Shown here: positions 4,863 to 6,622 of the stretch, one piece after another
How positions within the stretch are numbered: the first letter of the stretch is position 1
Layout: each line of letters begins with the position of its first letter
Made by a program: the position numbers and the translations under genes
The notes under the pieces: model-generated
The model's database searches: none
What the model was told of the DNA's origin: nothing
The model's input: the letters and a program-made list of their open reading frames with translations, nothing else
Assembly (NCBI GenBank): GCA_029549845.1
Contig: JAKPIL010000007.1
Location: 1-6,622, forward strand
Length of the DNA stretch: 6,622 nucleotides
Direction of reading: 5' to 3'
Source of the DNA: a bacterium
GTDB lineage: Bacteria > Patescibacteriota > Saccharimonadia > Saccharimonadales > UBA4665

Positions 4863-5303
4863 ATGACGAAAGATTATGTTAACCTTGATAATGCGCGGCA
4901 CGATGACCAGCGCAACGTCATGAGCACCATCGTGGAAGACGGGGTATGCCCGTTTGACGAAGAGTTTTTAGCGAACTATCACAAACAGCCTATTTTGCGC
5001 CAGGGCACATTCTGGACGCTCACGCTCAACCAGTGGCCGTACGAGTACACGCGGGTGCATCTGCTTGCGATTGCGCGGCAGCACGTTGAAACCATAGACG
5101 AGCTAGAGGCCGGTGCCGCCGAAGAGCTGTTTGACCATGTAAAGTGGGCAATTCAGGAGTATCAGATAGATTTTGGTGGCCTTGCCATGCGGTTTGGTGA
5201 TGTGCGGCACAACGGCGCATCGGTGAATCACCTACACGCCCACATAATTGTGCCGGATAAAGACAAGCCGGCCGATGCGAAGGTGAAGTTTAAGATTAGC
5301 TAG
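4863..5303 (+). CDS. HIT-family protein (146 aa)
   Basis: Members of the histidine-triad superfamily are nucleotide hydrolases or transferases acting on phosphate anhydride or phosphoramidate bonds. The triad is HLHAHII (H123, H125, H127), preceded by the GGLAMRFGDVRHNGASVN segment that is common in bacterial HIT proteins, and followed by a short Lys-rich tail. The N-terminal half has an aromatic strand, TFWTLTLNQWPY (49-60), and RVHLLAIARQHV (64-75), typical of the family's beta sheet. I chose the ATG at 4863 because the -10 box fits a leaderless start there; 4857 would add Met-Tyr. No Shine-Dalgarno is present. The gene follows thyA by about 107 bp and its 3' end overlaps the convergent deaminase gene by 8 bp. 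The exact substrate is unknown; a role in nucleotide clean-up beside dTMP synthesis is only an inference. Confidence 0.88.
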   Translation: MTKDYVNLDNARHDDQRNVMSTIVEDGVCPFDEEFLANYHKQPILRQGTFWTLTLNQWPYEYTRVHLLAIARQHVETIDELEAGAAEELFDHVKWAIQEYQIDFGGLAMRFGDVRHNGASVNHLHAHIIVPDKDKPADAKVKFKIS

Positions 5304-6171
5304 ATGGGTATTTGCGGGGTTTTTGACGCGGGAATGCGGAAGGTATAGACGACTCAATCTTTACTATTTCAACGCCGGACGCTTTGAGGAGTGACTGGCC
5401 GTCTACGGTTGCGTAGCCTTCTACGTAATAGCATGCGGCAATGCCACTGGCAGCGATGAGCTTGGCGCAGGTTGGGCACGGAAAGGTAGACACGTATATG
5501 GAGGCACCTTTTACGGCTTTTCCGCCTGCGGCTGCTTCGGCTATAAGCCGAGCTTCGGCGTGGATGTCTATAGAGGTATCTATGCCGACCCCGCGACTGG
5601 CGGTTATCCGGGGGTCGCCGTCTACGGCAGAGGAATACTCCGTCGGGACGGAACTATTGTGTGCGAGGGCAATGACCCGAGTGCCGTCTACGAGCGCGGC
5701 ACCGACGTTTCGCCACCAGTTGGTGCTTTTGCCGGCTTCTTCGTAGAGTGCTGTTATGGTGGGGTCGTCTGCAGGAAGCTTGACCGTGCGGTCTGGGGCG
5801 ACATCTTGGTCGGTGTCCACTGCCCTGCGGTCCCACCGGAGGAATACTGGTTCAAATGTTATGTCCTGGAGGTCAAAATCTTCTGCGAGAGCGTGGCTAA
5901 TATCGTCGTCTGGCATGACAAGGCCGGGGCGTTTGAGCACATCTGCGAGTTCATCCTCTTCGAGCACTTCAGCGGCTCGGCCGGTACCCCGCACTATTTC
6001 TGCTGCCACACTGGGTTCTAGCGCCCGAATGTCTTTTCGTAGGTAATCAAACCGCTTTGTGAGCACGGATGTGCCCAGTACGTGAATGACCGCGCCCGGA
6101 TGGGCGGCAAACAGCTCCATGTACCCAGTGTGGATGACGGGGATGTAGCAAATGATATGCTGCTGGCTCAT
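5296..6171 (-). CDS. dCMP-deaminase-like protein with N-terminal nucleotidyltransferase-like domain (291 aa)
   Basis: The C-terminal half (about 140-275) is a zinc-dependent cytidine/deoxycytidylate deaminase domain: NWWRNVGAALVDG (151-163), the zinc ligand and proton shuttle in HAE (His204, Glu206), and PCPTC (Cys232, Cys235), followed by the GIAACYYVEGY strand. The expected reaction is dCMP to dUMP, which would feed ThyA nearby; a cytidine or other base substrate cannot be excluded. The N-terminal 130 residues begin with IICYIPVIHTGYMELF, which recalls the HxGH motif and first strand of nucleotidyltransferase folds but with Tyr in place of the last His, then VIHVLGTSVL and a LRKDIRAL helix. 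I regard that domain as tentative and probably not catalytic. Normal dCMP deaminases are about 150-190 aa. Its start overlaps the stop of the upstream nucleotidyltransferase as TAATG, indicating an operon; its end overlaps HIT by 8 bp. Confidence 0.88.
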   Translation of the reverse strand: MSQQHIICYIPVIHTGYMELFAAHPGAVIHVLGTSVLTKRFDYLRKDIRALEPSVAAEIVRGTGRAAEVLEEDELADVLKRPGLVMPDDDISHALAEDFDLQDITFEPVFLRWDRRAVDTDQDVAPDRTVKLPADDPTITALYEEAGKSTNWWRNVGAALVDGTRVIALAHNSSVPTEYSSAVDGDPRITASRGVGIDTSIDIHAEARLIAEAAAGGKAVKGASIYVSTFPCPTCAKLIAASGIAACYYVEGYATVDGQSLLKASGVEIVKIESSIPSAFPRQKPRKYPSS

Positions 6172-6622
6172 TACTTCTTGGCTCGCTTTACGCCGTGTAC
6201 AATCTTTTGGATAATCGCTCGGGAGGTTTCTGGAAGATTCCCGAGTGCAAGCACCTCAGAAAGTGGTTCTACGATGTTTGAGCCCCAGCTTATTTGCATA
6301 CGACGGATTTGGGCAGAGGTGGACGTTGTGGCTTGCGGAGAAAGCACGACTACCTTCCCGCAGTATTTTTCAAGCTCTTTGAGCTGTTTTTCGTCATACG
6401 TTTCGGCCGTTACTACAAGGCAGTCAGGGTGAACGAGCTTTATGAGACCCCATTTGGCATCTTCTGGCTGTTTGAGCGTTATGAGGTCTACCGAACGGAG
6501 GTAGGCCAGCATCTGTACGCGCTCGTCCTCTGGGACAATGGGGCGCGTGGGGCCTTTGCGTATCTTCACCTTTGCGTCAGAATCAACACCCACTATGAGC
6601 ACATCGCCGTATGCTTTCGCAC
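6171..6622 (-). CDS. RfaE2-like cytidylyltransferase-family protein, N-terminus outside window
   Basis: 149 residues are visible, beginning AKAYGDVLIVGVDSDAKV, which is the strand and loop after the first helix of HldE-C/TagD-type nucleotidyltransferases; then KGPTRPIVPEDERVQMLAYL (17 to about 42 of the visible part), the SVDLITL strand, and HPDCLVVTAETY. These match the GRPIVPEEDR and KPDVLVKG blocks of RfaE2-like adenylyl/cytidylyltransferases, which activate sugar phosphates or alcohols with ATP or CTP. The N-terminal portion with the HxGH motif lies beyond the right edge, so no start is given; the in-frame GTG at 6602 falls inside the conserved strand and is not a start. The C-terminal part has QIRRMQISWGSNIV and a basic end, KRAKK. 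Its TAATG junction with the deaminase gene implies cotranscription. The exact substrate is unknown. Confidence 0.85.
   Translation of the reverse strand, partial: AKAYGDVLIVGVDSDAKVKIRKGPTRPIVPEDERVQMLAYLRSVDLITLKQPEDAKWGLIKLVHPDCLVVTAETYDEKQLKELEKYCGKVVVLSPQATTSTSAQIRRMQISWGSNIVEPLSEVLALGNLPETSRAIIQKIVHGVKRAKK

Noticed and set aside
6600..6602. GTG as start of the nucleotidyltransferase
   Set aside because: Codons upstream to the window edge (AKAYGD) continue the conserved family sequence, so the gene begins outside the window.
1..6622. CRISPR arrays, tRNA or rRNA genes, insertion sequences, integrase sites
   Set aside because: No regularly spaced repeats, cloverleaf-like elements, transposase motifs or terminal repeats were seen.

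Overview
The window most resembles a small-genome Patescibacteria/CPR bacterium, probably Candidatus Saccharibacteria. This rests on tight gene packing, gene starts without Shine-Dalgarno sites that sit about 6-7 nt after a TATACT-like -10 box, standard use of TGA as a stop, and divergent nucleotide-metabolism proteins. The lineage is an inference; nothing here fixes the species.

Layout. Positions 1-860, minus strand: a possible regulated unit with a TTGACA promoter, a predicted 27-codon leader ORF, a terminator hairpin, two small overlapping unknown ORFs (59 and 73 aa) and a RidA-family gene that runs off the left edge. Positions 877-3055, minus strand: a 541-aa protein whose N-terminus is dTMP kinase and whose long C-terminal part resembles a degenerate ThyX, followed with an 11-bp overlap by a 187-aa protein I do not recognise. 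Positions 3056-3249: a divergent intergenic region with a perfect 16-bp inverted repeat. Positions 3250-5303, plus strand: dihydrofolate reductase, a divergent ThyA-type thymidylate synthase and a HIT-family protein. Positions 5296-6622, minus strand: a two-domain protein with a dCMP-deaminase-like C-terminus and, upstream, an RfaE2/cytidylyltransferase-like nucleotidyltransferase cut by the right edge.

Together the centre and right form a compact dTMP-synthesis island. The deaminase could make dUMP from dCMP, ThyA would methylate dUMP to dTMP, DHFR would regenerate tetrahydrofolate, and Tmk would phosphorylate dTMP to dTDP. The odd pieces are the ThyX-like tail on Tmk beside an intact ThyA, the divergent ThyA itself, and the extra N-terminal domain on the deaminase.

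The strongest candidate for something undescribed is the 691-854 region upstream of the small ORFs and ridA. It has the layout of a transcription attenuator: a promoter, an apparently leaderless hydrophobic leader ORF rich in Leu/Ile/Val, and four segments able to form alternative 1:2, 2:3 and 3:4 pairings, the last being an intrinsic terminator. This was found by eye and needs folding and conservation tests.
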